In this document: piece by piece, positions 46,850 to 57,864 of the stretch
Position numbering within the stretch: position 1 is the first letter of the stretch
Layout: each line of letters starts with the position of its first letter
Assembly (NCBI GenBank): GCA_022763185.1
Contig: JALEGL010000006.1
Span: forward strand, 248,001 to 312,000
Length of the DNA: 64,000 nucleotides
Direction: 5' to 3'
Source of the DNA: a bacterium
GTDB taxonomy: Bacteria > Bdellovibrionota_G > JALEGL01
The notes under the pieces: generated by a model
Told to the model about the DNA's origin: nothing
Seen by the model: only the letters and a program-made list of their open reading frames with translations
The model's database searches: none
Made by a program: the position numbers and the translations under genes

Positions 46850-47434
46850 ATGTATATAGATTCTTACGCAAAAGAAATTAACTGTAAAATTGTATATTAT
46901 GGACCTGGTTTAGGCGGAAAAACCAGCAACCTTCAGTTTATACATAAGAAAACCAAACCTGAAGCTAAGGGAAAAATGATTTCTTTGGCTACAGAAACAG
47001 AAAGAACTTTGTTTTTTGATTTCTTACCCTTATCTTTGGGAACCATTCGTGGCTTTAAAACACGGTTTCATTTGTACACTGTGCCTGGACAAGTCTTTTA
47101 TGACTTAACTCGTAAAGAGGTTTTAAAAAGAACAGATGGTGTTGTCTTTGTGGCAGACTCGCAAGAAGAACGAAGAGAAGCCAACATAGAGTCATTTGAA
47201 AACTTAAAAGTCAATTTAAAAGAAAATGGTTTATCCTTGGATAGCATTCCTCATGTTATGCAATACAATAAACGTGACTTACCATCGGCAATGGACATAG
47301 AACAAATGCGAAGAGATTTAAACTTTTATAAGGTCCCCGAGTTTGAAGCAGTTGCAATAGAAGGACAGGGCGTGTTTGATACGCTCAAATCAATTGCAAA
47401 ACTGGTTCTGCTTGAATTAAAAAAAGGTCAATAA
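46850..47434 (+). CDS. mglA: Ras-like GTPase MglA
   Basis: A 194-aa small GTPase that sets cell polarity and, in myxobacteria, directs gliding and pilus switching. The P-loop is YYGPGLGGKTSNLQFI, switch-II region YTVPGQVFYDLTRKEVL and the base-recognition motif YNKRDLPSAM (NKRD). The usual bacterial change of the switch-II glycine region to PGQ is seen. mglB lies directly upstream. Together with the PilZ and EAL genes it suggests c-di-GMP- and polarity-linked surface behaviour. Confidence 0.96.
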   Translation: MYIDSYAKEINCKIVYYGPGLGGKTSNLQFIHKKTKPEAKGKMISLATETERTLFFDFLPLSLGTIRGFKTRFHLYTVPGQVFYDLTRKEVLKRTDGVVFVADSQEERREANIESFENLKVNLKENGLSLDSIPHVMQYNKRDLPSAMDIEQMRRDLNFYKVPEFEAVAIEGQGVFDTLKSIAKLVLLELKKGQ

Positions 47435-47456
47435 AATAAATTTCAAGCCGCAGGCA

Positions 47457-48254
47457 TCAAAAAAAATTCATATAAAATTCTTTAAGCTCTTTTAGCAGTA
47501 GTTGTTGTTCTTGATCTTGTATCTTAGGGATTATATGCCCAGCATGCTTTAGCCTTATGATTTTTTTATGGGGATTTTTACTGTGTTTGTATATAAACTG
47601 GCTTGATTGCGGAGAGATAACATCATCATCCTCAGAATAAACCAATAAGCTTGGACAGTTGAGGGTTGCAAGAGCTTTTTCTGCCAAAAGAGTGACTTTT
47701 TTATATTCAGTGAGGCTATGTAAAGGATAAGCATCAAATAATAAAACTTCATCCTGCTTTTTATTCTTTTTTATATTGATATTGGGTATTAAACATCGGG
47801 GCAACTTTGTTAAACAATGCAGTATAAAATCATTCATACGGTTCAAGGTCCAAAGTGCAGGAGAAAATAGAGTTATGGATTTGATTTTATTGTGTAGTTT
47901 ATTTGCTATGATCATACTCAAAGAAGCACCCATGGATAAACCCATGATATGAATAGCGTGACCTTTGTTAATATAAGATTGAATATTGTCTTCAATGTAG
48001 TGTAACCAGTCTTGATAGTGTATGTTTTTTAGGTCTGAAATTTTTCCAGTATGTCCGGGCAAACCAAGAGAAAGACAATTGATTTTAAATTCGTCACTTA
48101 AATAAGAGGCAACAATAGAAAAGTCACTGCTGCTACCTGTAAACCCATGAATGCAAATTAAGGTAATATCTTTTTCTCCTTTTAAAAAAGAATTTGCATT
48201 TGCACTATGCTTGGATACATTTGCTGGCGTAGGAGTAAAAGAATTAGAAAGCAT
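47457..48254 (-). CDS. Alpha/beta hydrolase, monoacylglycerol-lipase/esterase-like
   Basis: A 265-aa alpha/beta hydrolase. LICIHGFTGSSSDFSIVASYL carries the oxyanion residues, the nucleophile lies in HIMGLSMGASLSMIIA (GLSMG), and the catalytic Asp and His are in YSEDDDVISPQ and LKHAGHIIPKI. It resembles carboxylesterases and lysophospholipases. No signal peptide is evident. It diverges from gpmI with only 14 bases between start codons. Confidence 0.83.
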   Translation of the reverse strand: MLSNSFTPTPANVSKHSANANSFLKGEKDITLICIHGFTGSSSDFSIVASYLSDEFKINCLSLGLPGHTGKISDLKNIHYQDWLHYIEDNIQSYINKGHAIHIMGLSMGASLSMIIANKLHNKIKSITLFSPALWTLNRMNDFILHCLTKLPRCLIPNINIKKNKKQDEVLLFDAYPLHSLTEYKKVTLLAEKALATLNCPSLLVYSEDDDVISPQSSQFIYKHSKNPHKKIIRLKHAGHIIPKIQDQEQQLLLKELKEFYMNFF

Positions 48255-48268
48255 AGAAGAAAACTATC

Positions 48269-49855
48269 ATGACAAAAAAAAATGTAAACAAAACAGTTTT
48301 GGTTATTCTAGATGGTTGGGGTGTTCGCAATGAAATAAAAGGTAATGCGATTGCTCAAGCCAATACCCCTTTTTATGATCGGGTTTTAAAACAATATCCA
48401 ATGACTTTATTGCAGGCTTCGAGTGGCCATGTTGGTTTGCCAGAAGGTGTCATGGGCAACTCTGAAGTGGGTCATATGAATATTGGAGCAGGTAGAGTGA
48501 TTGCACAAGATTTGGTCCGTATCAATGAAACTTTTGAGCATAAAACATTTTCTCAAAGTAAGACTTTTCAAACAATGGTTACGCAACACAAAGCAACAGG
48601 TCAAAAAATTCATTTGTTGGGTTTGTTGTCTGATGGGTGTGTTCACTCATCGCAAGAACATTATCTCAATATTATACAGATTCTTTATGAGCAAGGCGTG
48701 GATATGAAAAAAGTTTTTTTTCATGCTATTTTGGATGGGAGAGATACAGCACCGCACTCTGCACTAAACTATATAGATATTGTAAAAAAAACCTTAGCTC
48801 AGTGGGGTGGCAAACTGGCAAGTATCAGTGGTCGTTTTTTTGCCATGGATAGAGATCAACGTTGGGAGCGAACAGCTAAGGCTTTGGCTGTGTTATTGGA
48901 TCGAGGTCAAAATAAAACCTGTGTTGATCCTATTCAAGCAATCAATAAATCCTATGCTCAAGGTGTTGGCGATGAGTTTTTTGAGCCTTGTCAAATAATC
49001 AACAACGACTCCGTTTTTGAAGGTAAAATTGAAGAGCATGATACAATTTTCTGTTTTAATTTTCGTGCAGATCGTATGCGGCAGATATGCAGTGCTTTGT
49101 CTGAGAAAAATGTACAGCAGCAATGCTTGAAAAAGCTGGGGTTAGACGCGAATGCTTCGGGTACTGTTGACCCTAAAAGATTGTTTACCATGACTAGGTA
49201 CAATAGAGGCTTTGCTTTTCCAGTCATGTTTGATGAACAAAAAGTTGATATGTGTCTAGGCGAAACCATAGAACATGAGCATTTAAAGCAGTTTCGTATT
49301 GCTGAGACAGAAAAATATGCCCATGTTACCTTCTTTTTAAATGGAGGACGAGAAGATCCTTATCATCAAGAAAGGCGACATTTGGTTCCTTCTCCAAAGG
49401 TGAAAACCTATGATGAAGTGCCGGCAATGAATTCATCAATTGTTACAGATCATCTGTGTTCTGCAATTGAACAAACACAAGAACATTTGATTGTGGTAAA
49501 TTATGCTCAGCCAGATATGGTTGGCCACACCGGTAACTTTGATGCTGCGCTAAAAGCTGTTCAAGCTACAGATGAATGTTTACAGAGAATTGCTGAGCAA
49601 GCATTACAAAACAACTACACAGTTTTTGTTACAGCGGATCATGGAAACATAGAACAAATGCTAGATACAAATGGCAATGTCCATACTGCGCACACGCTCA
49701 ATCCAGTACCATTTATTGTTATTGGACATGGGGCAGAGGATATTAGATTACAATCCTCTGGTACACTAAGTAATATTGCGCCAACTGTGTTACAGATGAT
49801 GAATATTGATATTCCAACTCAAATGAAGAGCAAAGGTTTGATCGTAAAAAAATAA
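48269..49855 (+). CDS. gpmI: 2,3-bisphosphoglycerate-independent phosphoglycerate mutase
   Basis: Interconverts 3- and 2-phosphoglycerate in glycolysis with two Mn ions and no bisphosphoglycerate. The 528 aa are the usual length. The phosphorylated Ser65 lies in GVMGNSEVGHMNIGAGR, the first metal site in LVILDGWGVR, and the C-terminal phosphatase-like part has QPDMVGHTG and VFVTADHGNIEQM. The ATG has AGAAG upstream. It stands between the divergent lipase-like gene and the converging PpiD-like gene. Confidence 0.97.
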   Translation: MTKKNVNKTVLVILDGWGVRNEIKGNAIAQANTPFYDRVLKQYPMTLLQASSGHVGLPEGVMGNSEVGHMNIGAGRVIAQDLVRINETFEHKTFSQSKTFQTMVTQHKATGQKIHLLGLLSDGCVHSSQEHYLNIIQILYEQGVDMKKVFFHAILDGRDTAPHSALNYIDIVKKTLAQWGGKLASISGRFFAMDRDQRWERTAKALAVLLDRGQNKTCVDPIQAINKSYAQGVGDEFFEPCQIINNDSVFEGKIEEHDTIFCFNFRADRMRQICSALSEKNVQQQCLKKLGLDANASGTVDPKRLFTMTRYNRGFAFPVMFDEQKVDMCLGETIEHEHLKQFRIAETEKYAHVTFFLNGGREDPYHQERRHLVPSPKVKTYDEVPAMNSSIVTDHLCSAIEQTQEHLIVVNYAQPDMVGHTGNFDAALKAVQATDECLQRIAEQALQNNYTVFVTADHGNIEQMLDTNGNVHTAHTLNPVPFIVIGHGAEDIRLQSSGTLSNIAPTVLQMMNIDIPTQMKSKGLIVKK

Positions 49856-49904
49856 AAGGCCTCTGTTTTTTTTGTTTTAGAAGCCCTTTAGTAGTCTAAG
49901 AATT

Positions 49905-51779
49905 TTAGGAGCCTTGTAGTTCTGGCGCTATTTCTATTTCTGCGTTATCTTTTAAAGCATCAATCCATTGGTTGACCTTTTGTGAGTCTTGCCGGTTAGT
50001 TTCAGCGGCTGTAGTATCAAATTGACTCCAATCTGGCGTTTGGATATCGGTAACAGATAAAATGTAGTGATCTTTACCTTTGACAATGGTTTTTGGAAAC
50101 AGTGTGTTTTTTTGCATAGAAAGCGCAGGTTTAAGATCGTCTAGGCTCAGGTCTGAATTTAGTTTTGAGGCGTCTTTGGCTGAAAACCAATTGCTGGTTT
50201 GTACGCTTAAATCCAGTTCATTGGCTAAACTTTGTAAATCAGTGATTTCTTGTTTAAGAAGTGCTTGGTTTTTTTGTGCAATCAGGGTTGCAAAAGCTTT
50301 TTGATAAGCTTGTTGCAAATAGTCGGCTTTGACGGTTTTAGCAAGCGTGTTGTAATTAGGAATATAGCTTTCATTGACCTGATTTAACTGGATCTGATAA
50401 AGGTAATCGGTAGAGGCCGCTGTAAACATTTCAGTTTTTTCATTTACCTTTGCACTCATTACCTTACCCATAATGATACTTGTATCATTGTTGTCTGGGA
50501 TTTGGGGTAAGTTGTCATTTTGGTTAATGTTTTTATAGTTACGTTCGGTAGCCTGCTTAGCAAAAACTTTTTTAGCAGCATCTAAAGCACTGTCCTTATA
50601 TTTTTTTTGTTCTAGAGCAACAGATTGCCATTTAAAGCTGAGCTCTTTATTTAAACGTTCAACAGTACTTGGGCCTGGTTTGATTTTATCTAAAAGTTCA
50701 ATGACGTGGTAGCCAAAAGATGACTTTACTGGAGCGCTGATTTGCCCCACTTTTAATGATTCAACGGCTTGCTTAAATTCTGGAACCATGGTGTCGGCAG
50801 CAAAATAGCCTAAGTCACCCCCCTTAGTTTTTGAACCTGGGTCTTCACTTTCTGCCATTGCAAGAGACCTAAAAGATGCTCCAGCTAGTAGACGACGATA
50901 AATTTTTTGGGCTTTATTCTTGCTGTTATCACCGCTAATTAATATGTGACGAGCATGATAGCGGGCTTGTGAAAGCTTTTCTCTTTGCTCTGGACTGTAG
51001 GCGGACTTTAATGTTTTGTTAAGGTCATCGTTGTTGGGTTGAGGTAAAAAGTTTTTTAAATCAAGCCAAAATAAAGAAAAGCTCCGTTGTTCTGGAATAC
51101 GGTAGTTTTCTTTGTTTTGTTCATAAAAATTTTGGAGATTTTCTTGCGAGGCTTGTTCAATATCCAGTTTATTTTCAAGGATCTCACTGTTAAGCTTAAT
51201 GTAGCTTACTTTTGCTTTGGTTTGATCAATAGCGTAGTTGGCTTTTAAAAGATGTAAAGGTGTTTTGCTTGTAGCGTTGATGGCTTGATACAAACTGTTA
51301 ACCATGATTTTCTCCCCTTGCTCTTTTTCAAATTGAGCAGGGGTTTGTCCAAAGCGTGCAAGAATATTTTTGTATTGTTCAAAGCTGAAGCTCTGTCCAC
51401 CTTGGGTAAATTGTTTTTGAATGCTCTCTTTAATTGCTTTTTTAGGCATGGTCATGCCCAATGCACGTGCTTGTTTAAGCAGAAGTTTTTGTTGAATTAA
51501 ACCTTGCAACACTTGTTTTTGTAACATGTTAATCATTTCTGGAGGCAGGCTATTAAAATCCATACCTTGACTCTGCTGATAGGCCATCATATTTTGAAAT
51601 GCTCTGGAAAGCTCGACTTGGCTGATTTCGGTACCATCAACTGTGGCGCTGATGTTTTCAGATATGGCACCTCCGCAAGAACCTGAAAAACCATAAAAAC
51701 CGACCATGGCTGCGGCAAGGATAAAAAGTAAGAATTTAGCAAAAGGTGAAACCATACCGTCTCTCATGGATTGTAACAT
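49905..51779 (-). CDS. PpiD/SurA-like periplasmic peptidyl-prolyl isomerase chaperone
   Basis: A 624-aa membrane-anchored chaperone. An N-terminal segment (FAKFLLFILAAAMVGFYGFSG) anchors it to the inner membrane, with the rest in the periplasm. A SurA-like N-domain (VDGTEISQVELSRAFQNMMAY) is followed by a parvulin domain with ARHILISGDNSKNKAQKIYRRL, GGDLGYFAADTMVPEFK and APVKSSFGYHVIELL. The C-terminal part is helical. It should help outer-membrane proteins leave the Sec translocon. It diverges from mreB across 250 bases. Confidence 0.88.
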   Translation of the reverse strand: MLQSMRDGMVSPFAKFLLFILAAAMVGFYGFSGSCGGAISENISATVDGTEISQVELSRAFQNMMAYQQSQGMDFNSLPPEMINMLQKQVLQGLIQQKLLLKQARALGMTMPKKAIKESIQKQFTQGGQSFSFEQYKNILARFGQTPAQFEKEQGEKIMVNSLYQAINATSKTPLHLLKANYAIDQTKAKVSYIKLNSEILENKLDIEQASQENLQNFYEQNKENYRIPEQRSFSLFWLDLKNFLPQPNNDDLNKTLKSAYSPEQREKLSQARYHARHILISGDNSKNKAQKIYRRLLAGASFRSLAMAESEDPGSKTKGGDLGYFAADTMVPEFKQAVESLKVGQISAPVKSSFGYHVIELLDKIKPGPSTVERLNKELSFKWQSVALEQKKYKDSALDAAKKVFAKQATERNYKNINQNDNLPQIPDNNDTSIIMGKVMSAKVNEKTEMFTAASTDYLYQIQLNQVNESYIPNYNTLAKTVKADYLQQAYQKAFATLIAQKNQALLKQEITDLQSLANELDLSVQTSNWFSAKDASKLNSDLSLDDLKPALSMQKNTLFPKTIVKGKDHYILSVTDIQTPDWSQFDTTAAETNRQDSQKVNQWIDALKDNAEIEIAPELQGS

Positions 51780-53076
<1,297 letters not shown>

Positions 53077-53085
53077 TAAAGTTCA

Positions 53086-53895
53086 GTGAATAAGCCCTTA
53101 AGAATTGTTATTGCTATTTTCCTAGTCAGTTATTTGGGTATTCAAATTATTTCTGTTGGTATACAAAAAAAACAAAGTTTAGGTTTTATAGAAAGAAGCA
53201 TTGTTTTTATCAGTTTGCCGTTGCAAAAAGCAGCGGAACATATTGTTGATAAGATAGGCTCAACATTTAAATACTATGTTTTTCTTACTCAAACGGCAAA
53301 ACAAAATGACGAGCTTAAGAAGAAAATTAACCGTTTACAGGCTAAAATTAAAAAAAATGATGAATTGTTACTTGAGGCAGAAAGGTTACGAGCCCTTTTA
53401 AATATTCAGCCATTGAGAGATTATGTCGTTTTGGGTGCAAGAAGAGTGGCATTAGGGGCGTCACCCAATCAGCGGATGATTCGTTTGGCAAAAGGGCGTG
53501 CCTATGGTGTAGAAAAAGGTATGCCAGTTGTTCACTCCAAAGGTTTAGTGGGTTTGGTTTTACAAAGCTCTATTCGTCACAGCGATATTCTGGTTCTTTC
53601 TGATAAAACCAGCGTTGTTGATGTGATTAATCAAAGAACTCGTAGGCGAGCATTGTTAAGAGGCTATAAAATTGATCAACTTAAGTCTGAATATTTTCCT
53701 GCAACAGAAGATATAAAAGTAGGAGATATTTTTATTACCTCAGGTCTGGATGATGTTTACCCAAAAGGCCTCCCCATAGGATTTGTTTCACAAGTTCAAG
53801 AAAGAAATGATGATTTATTTTTAGATGTGTATGTAAAAACCTATGTTGACTATTTTCATATTGAAGAAGTAGGTATAGTGGTTAGCGAAGAATGA
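53086..53895 (+). CDS. mreC: Rod-shape-determining protein MreC
   Basis: A 269-aa bitopic inner-membrane protein that links the MreB filaments to the wall synthases. One N-terminal membrane segment (IVIAIFLVSYLGIQIISVGIQ) is followed by a coiled coil (about 80-115) and the two beta domains with QRMIRLAKGRAYGVEKGMPVV and FITSGLDDVYPKGLPIGFV. Start is GTG 53086, ten bases after mreB. The stop overlaps the mreD start by four bases. Confidence 0.93.
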   Translation: MNKPLRIVIAIFLVSYLGIQIISVGIQKKQSLGFIERSIVFISLPLQKAAEHIVDKIGSTFKYYVFLTQTAKQNDELKKKINRLQAKIKKNDELLLEAERLRALLNIQPLRDYVVLGARRVALGASPNQRMIRLAKGRAYGVEKGMPVVHSKGLVGLVLQSSIRHSDILVLSDKTSVVDVINQRTRRRALLRGYKIDQLKSEYFPATEDIKVGDIFITSGLDDVYPKGLPIGFVSQVQERNDDLFLDVYVKTYVDYFHIEEVGIVVSEE

Positions 53896-54482
53896 AAAAT
53901 ATACTGGCTATCATAGGTATATCTTTATTAGGGTTGGTTGTTCAAACATCAGTCATGCCAAGAGTTGCGCTGCTAATGCAAGATGTGTTTTTTGTAAAAA
54001 TATTTTTCATGAGTTTTTATTTTAATACAATTATTGTTATTGCTAGTTATTTGGCTTTTACACGTAAGCCTTATGAAGCAATGTTGTGGAGCTTGTTTTT
54101 ATTTTCTTTAACCAACGCTTTTGGGATTGCATGGAGCAGCAGTTTAAGCCTTGCATATATTGCATTGGTTTTACTTTGTCTTGTTTTTCGGCAGAGCATA
54201 TTTATTTCAGGGTATGGACAAAAGTTTGTGTTATGTTTTATTTTAGGTTTGCTTATGTTTTTATTAGAGCACTGGTTAGGAGGATTATTTCAGAGGAAAA
54301 GCTCTATGCTAGCGGGAACATTTTTTATGATGATAAGCCAGTGTTTATTGTATGCGGTATGTGCGCCTATAATATTTAATATTATGATTTGGCTGGATGC
54401 AAAAACATTATCAAAGCTTCAGTTACAAGAACAAAATGTTATTTTTGCTCAACAAAGAGAGGGTCTGATTGCAACTTTCTGA
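53892..54482 (+). CDS. mreD: Rod-shape-determining protein MreD
   Basis: A 196-aa integral membrane protein of the elongasome, with about five or six hydrophobic helices. Family identity rests on position and topology more than on sequence: MreD is poorly conserved, and here it has few clear motifs beyond the opening LLGLVVQTSVMPRVALLMQ. It overlaps mreC by four bases and mrdA by 14. Confidence 0.82.
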   Translation: MKNILAIIGISLLGLVVQTSVMPRVALLMQDVFFVKIFFMSFYFNTIIVIASYLAFTRKPYEAMLWSLFLFSLTNAFGIAWSSSLSLAYIALVLLCLVFRQSIFISGYGQKFVLCFILGLLMFLLEHWLGGLFQRKSSMLAGTFFMMISQCLLYAVCAPIIFNIMIWLDAKTLSKLQLQEQNVIFAQQREGLIATF

Positions 54483-56295
54483 GGATAATCGCAAAGAGTT
54501 TTTTGAAATACGAATTTATATATGTATTGCTGTATTTGCGTTTTTGTTTTTTATTATTTTAGCGCGTGTTTGGCATCTACAGATTTTTAATGGTAAGCGT
54601 TGGCGAGTTTTTTCAGAAGCCAATAGGATAGAATTAAAAAAAGTTCCTGCTGTACGTGGCAAGATTGTCGATCGCAATGGTGTTATTTTAGCAAAAAGCA
54701 GTCCATCTTTTGATTTAATGATCAATACCCAAAAAATAGCCAACAGTGATAAGGAGCAAATATTAGATTTTTTAGCAGGTGTGTTTCAATGGTCGGATAA
54801 AAGAAAAGATATCATTAAAGCTAAAGTTGCACATAATAAATATCAGTCTAAGATTACGATTGAACGCAATATTGATTTTGATCAGATGAGTAAAGTTCTT
54901 ACCCATCAATATGAATTGCATGGTGTCAGTATTGGTTATGAACCAACAAGAATCTACCCTTATGGAGTTTTAGCCAGTCATATTTTAGGTTATTTGGGCG
55001 AAATTGGAAAAAAGGAACTGAAGAAAATAAATCTTCAAGATAGTGATAATAATAGCAAGTATGACTTGGGGGACTATTGGGGCGTATCAGGTATTGAAAA
55101 AAAATATGAGCCTGTTTTAAAAGGTAAAAAAGGAACTTTGCCAGTGGTTGAAGATGCTAGGGGTAGAGAGTTAAGTGATGAAAAAGCCTATGATTTACTA
55201 CCGTCTTTTCAAGAGCAAAAGCCCATTTCAGGTGATGATGTAAAGTTAACTATAGATAGTCGTTTGCAGAAAGTTCTTGAAGACGCTTTTGAAAAACATG
55301 ATTCAGGATCGGCTGTTTTATTTAACATAGAAACAGGTGAAATTTTAGCTTTGCTCAGTTATCCAAGCTTTAAACCACAAGAGTTTGCCAGAGGCGTATC
55401 AACAAAATATTGGCGACAAATCAATAAAAACAATTTAAACCCAATGTACAATAGAGCTGTAAAAGGTGTTTACCCACCTGGCTCAACATTTAAAATGGTT
55501 ACCGCTCATGCAGCTTTACAAGAAAAAGTTATTGACCCTAAAGAAAAAATATTTTGTCCAGGATATTATCGCTTGGGTAGAGAAGTTAAACGCTGCTGGA
55601 ATAGAGGGGGACATGGCTGGATGGATGCAAAAAATGCAATCAAACACTCATGTGATGTTTACTTTTATGAGGTAGGTAAACGACTTGGGATAGATAAAAT
55701 TGCTGAATATGCAAGAAGGTATGGTCTTGGCCAAGTGACCGGTATTCAATATCAATCTGAAGCCAAAGGTTTGGTTCCTGATTCACAATGGAAACAAAAA
55801 GTTTATGAGCAACCGTGGGTGGCCGGTGAAACACTATCAGTGGCTATAGGGCAGGGCTATTTGCAAACATCCGTCTTACAAATGGCAAGAATGGTTGGGG
55901 GACTGGTCAAAGGCTACTTGGTGTCTCCCACATTGGACTATCAAAAGTCTGAGCAAGAAGTGGAAAAGAAAAAGGTTGATCTGCCTAACGAGATACAGGA
56001 AATAATTCTGCAAGGAATGTATGAGGTGGTCAATACCCCGGGTGGAACGGCTTATTGGGGAGGAAGAAGCAGTAAAATAGAAATTGCTGGTAAAACGGGA
56101 ACTGCACAAGTGGTCTCCTTCAAAGCAAAAAAGCAGTTAAAAGATCATGCTTGGTTTGTAGCTTATGCTCCAGCTCAAGACCCTAAAGTTGCTGCTGCAG
56201 TTATTGTTGAGCATGGTGGTCACGGAGGAGCTGTTGCAGCTCCGATTATAAGGCAAGTGATGGATGCATATGAGGAGTACTATATCAATGAGTAA
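54469..56295 (+). CDS. mrdA: Penicillin-binding protein 2
   Basis: Transpeptidase for lateral wall elongation, 608 aa, anchored by one N-terminal membrane helix (IYICIAVFAFLFFIILARVW). The dimer or pedestal domain follows. The transpeptidase domain has the active serine in PPGSTFKM (Ser339 with the SxxK Lys342), SCD as the SxN-type motif, and KTG at Lys542. The start is TTG 54469, supported by GAGGG upstream. It works with RodA, encoded next. Confidence 0.95.
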   Translation: MQLSEDNRKEFFEIRIYICIAVFAFLFFIILARVWHLQIFNGKRWRVFSEANRIELKKVPAVRGKIVDRNGVILAKSSPSFDLMINTQKIANSDKEQILDFLAGVFQWSDKRKDIIKAKVAHNKYQSKITIERNIDFDQMSKVLTHQYELHGVSIGYEPTRIYPYGVLASHILGYLGEIGKKELKKINLQDSDNNSKYDLGDYWGVSGIEKKYEPVLKGKKGTLPVVEDARGRELSDEKAYDLLPSFQEQKPISGDDVKLTIDSRLQKVLEDAFEKHDSGSAVLFNIETGEILALLSYPSFKPQEFARGVSTKYWRQINKNNLNPMYNRAVKGVYPPGSTFKMVTAHAALQEKVIDPKEKIFCPGYYRLGREVKRCWNRGGHGWMDAKNAIKHSCDVYFYEVGKRLGIDKIAEYARRYGLGQVTGIQYQSEAKGLVPDSQWKQKVYEQPWVAGETLSVAIGQGYLQTSVLQMARMVGGLVKGYLVSPTLDYQKSEQEVEKKKVDLPNEIQEIILQGMYEVVNTPGGTAYWGGRSSKIEIAGKTGTAQVVSFKAKKQLKDHAWFVAYAPAQDPKVAAAVIVEHGGHGGAVAAPIIRQVMDAYEEYYINE

Positions 56296-57385
56296 ATATT
56301 TGAGTAAATCTGGACGCTTTGACTGGGGCTTGTTCTCTTTAGTGATGGCATTATTGATTATTTCATTGTTTAATCTCTATAGTGCAACTTTGGGCTTGAG
56401 TACGGCAAAGTATTTTAAAAGTCAGGTGATTTGGACGGTCCTATCCATAGTGGTTGCAGCCGGTATCGCATTATTCGATTATCGTTTATGGAGTCGTTAT
56501 GTTTATCCTATTTATACTGTGACGATATTGATCTTATTGTATGTTTTGTTTTTTGGTAAGACATCCCAAGGTGCACAACGTTGGATAAGGGTTGCTGGCA
56601 TTGCCTTCCAACCTTCTGAATTAGCAAAAATTACTATTGTGTTAACTATGGCAAAGTATTATTCTGAGAAACGTGATTTTGGGGCCATGGGGATTATTCA
56701 TTTGGTTAAGCCATTGCTGCTGATGCTGTTACCGTTTTTGCTTGTATTAAAACAACCAGATTTAGGAACAGCGTTGATTTTAGCCGGCTCAGGCGTAATT
56801 ATGACCTTATTTGTTGGTGTAGAGAAAAAAATAATTATAACAACCATCATCTTGATGTTGGCTTCAGGGCCTATTGCATGGAAGTATGTATTGCGTCCAT
56901 ACCAGAAAGATAGGGTGATTTCTTTTCTTAATCCTGAAAAGTACCCTTTAAGCAAGGGATATCAAGTGATTCAATCTAAAATTGCCATTGGGTCGGGTCA
57001 ATTTTTTGGTAAAGGGTATTTAAAGGGAACGCAAAGTAAATTACAGTTTTTGCCCAAGCAGCATACAGATTTTGTATTTTCAAATTTTGCAGAAGAGTTT
57101 GGTTTTTTAGGTTCCTTTTTTCTCATTGCTTTGTATACAGCGCTTGGCGTATTGGGCTTTTCAATTGCTTTGCATGCAAGAGACAGTTTTGGGCTGTTTT
57201 TAGCATTGGGCACCACAGCCTTACTGTTAACTCAGACCATCATTAATCTTGGGATGGAAATAGGAATGTTACCGGTTGTAGGTATGACTTTACCTTTTTT
57301 AAGTTACGGTGGCAGCTCGCTGCTCACAACTTTTGTTGGTGTAGGTATTTTAATGAATGTAAGTCTAAGGCGATATCTATTTTAA
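56288..57385 (+). CDS. rodA: Peptidoglycan glycosyltransferase RodA (SEDS family)
   Basis: A 365-aa polytopic membrane protein, the SEDS glycan polymerase of the elongasome. Signature stretches: AQRWIRVAGIAFQPSELAKI and, near the end, GMLPVVGMTLPFLSYGGSSLLTTF. About ten membrane segments are predicted by eye. I chose ATG 56288, overlapping mrdA by eight bases; an in-frame ATG at 56264 lies deeper in mrdA. No other division SEDS (ftsW) is in the window. Confidence 0.96.
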   Translation: MSKYLSKSGRFDWGLFSLVMALLIISLFNLYSATLGLSTAKYFKSQVIWTVLSIVVAAGIALFDYRLWSRYVYPIYTVTILILLYVLFFGKTSQGAQRWIRVAGIAFQPSELAKITIVLTMAKYYSEKRDFGAMGIIHLVKPLLLMLLPFLLVLKQPDLGTALILAGSGVIMTLFVGVEKKIIITTIILMLASGPIAWKYVLRPYQKDRVISFLNPEKYPLSKGYQVIQSKIAIGSGQFFGKGYLKGTQSKLQFLPKQHTDFVFSNFAEEFGFLGSFFLIALYTALGVLGFSIALHARDSFGLFLALGTTALLLTQTIINLGMEIGMLPVVGMTLPFLSYGGSSLLTTFVGVGILMNVSLRRYLF

Positions 57386-57449
57386 ACTGCTTAGCCACCC
57401 TAACATAAAAAATATACTTTAGAGGCTATAGTATTAAAGTAAACGTTTA

Positions 57450-57785
57450 TTAAGCCAAGGCTTGATCGAAGGCTGCAGATAGTTTTTCTTTTACACCGGC
57501 AGCTCCCACAATTTGTTCAACGATTTCACCATTTTTAAATAGAATCATGGTTGGGATGCTTCGTATGCCGTATTTGACGGGCACAGCTTGATTATCACTG
57601 GTGTTGAGTTTACAAATGCGAACTTTACCTTTGTATTCTTCAGCTAATTCATCCAATATTGGAGCTATGGCTAAGCATGGGCCACACCATTCTGCCCAGA
57701 AATCAACCAAAGTAGGAATGGGTGATTGAAGTGCTGCTTTTTCAAAACTGTCATCGGTTATATTGATAATTTCTGCATGTGCCAT
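57450..57785 (-). CDS. trxA: Thioredoxin
   Basis: A 111-aa thioredoxin, the cytoplasmic disulphide reductant. The active site is DFWAEWCGPCLAIAPIL (WCGPC) and the cis-proline lies in IRSIPTMILFKNG. I start at the ATG at 57785 (MAHAEIINITDDSFEKAAL), as thioredoxins do; an ATG 19 codons further upstream is in frame but atypical. Its reductase is encoded at 26146. It converges with rodA across 64 bases and diverges from the J-domain gene. Confidence 0.96.
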   Translation of the reverse strand: MAHAEIINITDDSFEKAALQSPIPTLVDFWAEWCGPCLAIAPILDELAEEYKGKVRICKLNTSDNQAVPVKYGIRSIPTMILFKNGEIVEQIVGAAGVKEKLSAAFDQALA

Positions 57786-57864
57786 TTTTTTGGAATAAAT
57801 TAAAATGCACTGAGTGTCAACTTGGCTTAAAGATTGAAGCAAAATATATTATACTAAAGGTCAA

